Shown piece by piece: positions 6,134-6,794 of a DNA stretch of 6,794 nucleotides. Source of the DNA: Victivallales bacterium (GTDB taxonomy: Bacteria > Verrucomicrobiota > Lentisphaeria > Oligosphaerales > Oligosphaeraceae). Location: positions 1-6,794 of the forward strand of contig JAFRLP010000035.1 in NCBI GenBank assembly GCA_017431185.1, read 5' to 3'. Within the stretch, counting starts at the first letter, position 1, and every line of letters begins with the position of its first letter. The notes beneath the pieces were generated by a model. It was not told where the DNA came from. It ran no database searches and saw only the letters and a list, made by a program, of their open reading frames with translations. A program made the position numbers and the translations under genes.

Positions 6134-6794
6134 TCATGGTGTTTGACGCTGGTACAATTTGGCCCAGGCAGCCACATTGCGGAGGACTTCGGGGAGGTCG
6201 GCCGCGGGGCATTCGTCTGGACAGAAGACAATGTTTCCCTGATAGCCGTTGTCGGCAAGCCGCGCCGCCCAGTTCTCCTGTTCATCATCGAACAGGGTTT
6301 CGCTGGCGGTGACGTTGTAATGGAAGCAGATGGCTTTGAGGAAAGGCGCGAGGCCACTCAGGGCGGAGTCCTGGTAGTCCGGCATGATGCCCTCATCCGG
6401 ATAAAGGTGAAGGCAGATTCCGACTTGGCCGTTTTTGATGGCGGAACGCTGGTCGGATGGCACCCAGTCGCCGTCCTCGCTGGAATCCGCCGCCGTCGCC
6501 TGGACGCAGGCGCAGAGTTCCAGCGCCCTGTCAATCTCCTGCGAGTTCGGGAAGGGGCGGGGAAGCCGCACTGGAACCAGGATTGCGAATGGGTGGTTGA
6601 CGGGAGCGAACATCAGCCTTGCCAGGAAGGTTGCCAGGCGGGGCAGGGTGACGCTGTGCGTCCCCCCATCCTCCCCTGAGGCATTGGCGGGGAGACGGTC
6701 GAGCCGAAAGGGCATGGAGAACGCCTGGCAGTCGGCAACGCTCCCCGCCACTCCCATCGCGTGATATATCTGGGCATAGAACTGCGGCAGGCAA
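6134..6794 (-). CDS. Unrecognised protein, C-terminal part (5' end outside the window)
   Basis: I do not recognise this family. The frame is open to the window edge. An ATG at 6757 exists, but it has no Shine-Dalgarno-like sequence ahead of it, and 12 further sense codons precede it (reading LPQFYAQIYHA before the Met). The true start is therefore probably upstream, and about 219 C-terminal residues are visible. The stop is TGA. No signal peptide, long hydrophobic segment or repeat is seen, so a soluble protein is likely. Cysteines are fairly frequent, including an FCPDECP segment near the C-terminus. The last stretch (PAADLPEVLRNVAAWAKLY) looks like an amphipathic helix. The gene ends 24 bases before pyrK, in the same reading frame, which suggests co-transcription. 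That the region is coding is well supported by packing and frame continuity. The function is unknown. Confidence 0.72.
   Translation of the reverse strand, partial: CLPQFYAQIYHAMGVAGSVADCQAFSMPFRLDRLPANASGEDGGTHSVTLPRLATFLARLMFAPVNHPFAILVPVRLPRPFPNSQEIDRALELCACVQATAADSSEDGDWVPSDQRSAIKNGQVGICLHLYPDEGIMPDYQDSALSGLAPFLKAICFHYNVTASETLFDDEQENWAARLADNGYQGNIVFCPDECPAADLPEVLRNVAAWAKLYQRQTP

Noticed and set aside
5168..6679. A 503-codon open frame on the plus strand, opposite pyrK and its upstream neighbour
   Set aside because: It is in exact codon register with the minus-strand genes. Antisense stops then arise only from the sense codons TTA, CTA and TCA, which are rare at this G+C content. The product is low in hydrophobic order and rich in Gly, His, Gln and Arg, and the opposite strand encodes a clear PyrK.
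1..6794. CRISPR arrays, tRNA or rRNA genes, insertion sequences, direct repeats
   Set aside because: By eye there is no repeat-spacer pattern, no cloverleaf or rRNA-like segment, and no transposase or terminal repeats. Nearly the whole window is protein-coding on one strand.

Overview
The window is a compact, single-strand gene block. All six coding regions that can be supported lie on the minus strand and read from right to left. Every complete junction is 24 bases or less, and no room is left for an internal promoter or a hairpin terminator, so it reads as the middle of one transcription unit whose ends lie outside the window. The DNA is roughly 60% G+C by spot count. One protein has an N-terminal signal peptide and a predicted large extracytoplasmic part. 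Together with a PyrK-type flavoprotein and clear Shine-Dalgarno sites, this points to a bacterium. The combination of an ABC-2 exporter with a large amidotransferase-fold membrane partner is reminiscent of PVC-group (Lentisphaerota, Planctomycetota, Verrucomicrobiota) or Bacteroidota genomes, but that placement is a low-confidence inference.

In transcription order: (1) the 3' part of an unrecognised protein (6134-6794, entering from outside the window); (2) pyrK, the FAD/[2Fe-2S] electron-transfer subunit of class 1B dihydroorotate dehydrogenase (5309-6109); (3) a 785-residue exported membrane protein with an amidotransferase-like segment, two central membrane spans and a large C-terminal part (2935-5292); (4) an ABC transporter ATPase (2005-2925); (5) a 593-residue ABC-2 type permease built from two homologous halves (209-1990); (6) the 5' end of a gene whose product begins with a hydrophobic segment (1-201, leaving the window).

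Genes 3 to 5 look like one functional unit: an ATPase and a fused 12-span permease, translated just after a large surface-facing membrane protein. This resembles in outline the GldA/GldF/GldG-type systems, where an ABC-2 transporter works with an auxiliary protein carrying an amidotransferase-like fold. The substrate cannot be read from the sequence. PyrK is a cytosolic pyrimidine-synthesis redox subunit and has no obvious link to the transporter. Its catalytic partner pyrD is not among the visible neighbours. The main points for a second look are the transporter trio, the fused duplicated permease, the aspartate at the Q-loop position of the ATPase, and the pyrK context. Several long open frames on the plus strand are antisense shadows in exact codon register with the real genes.
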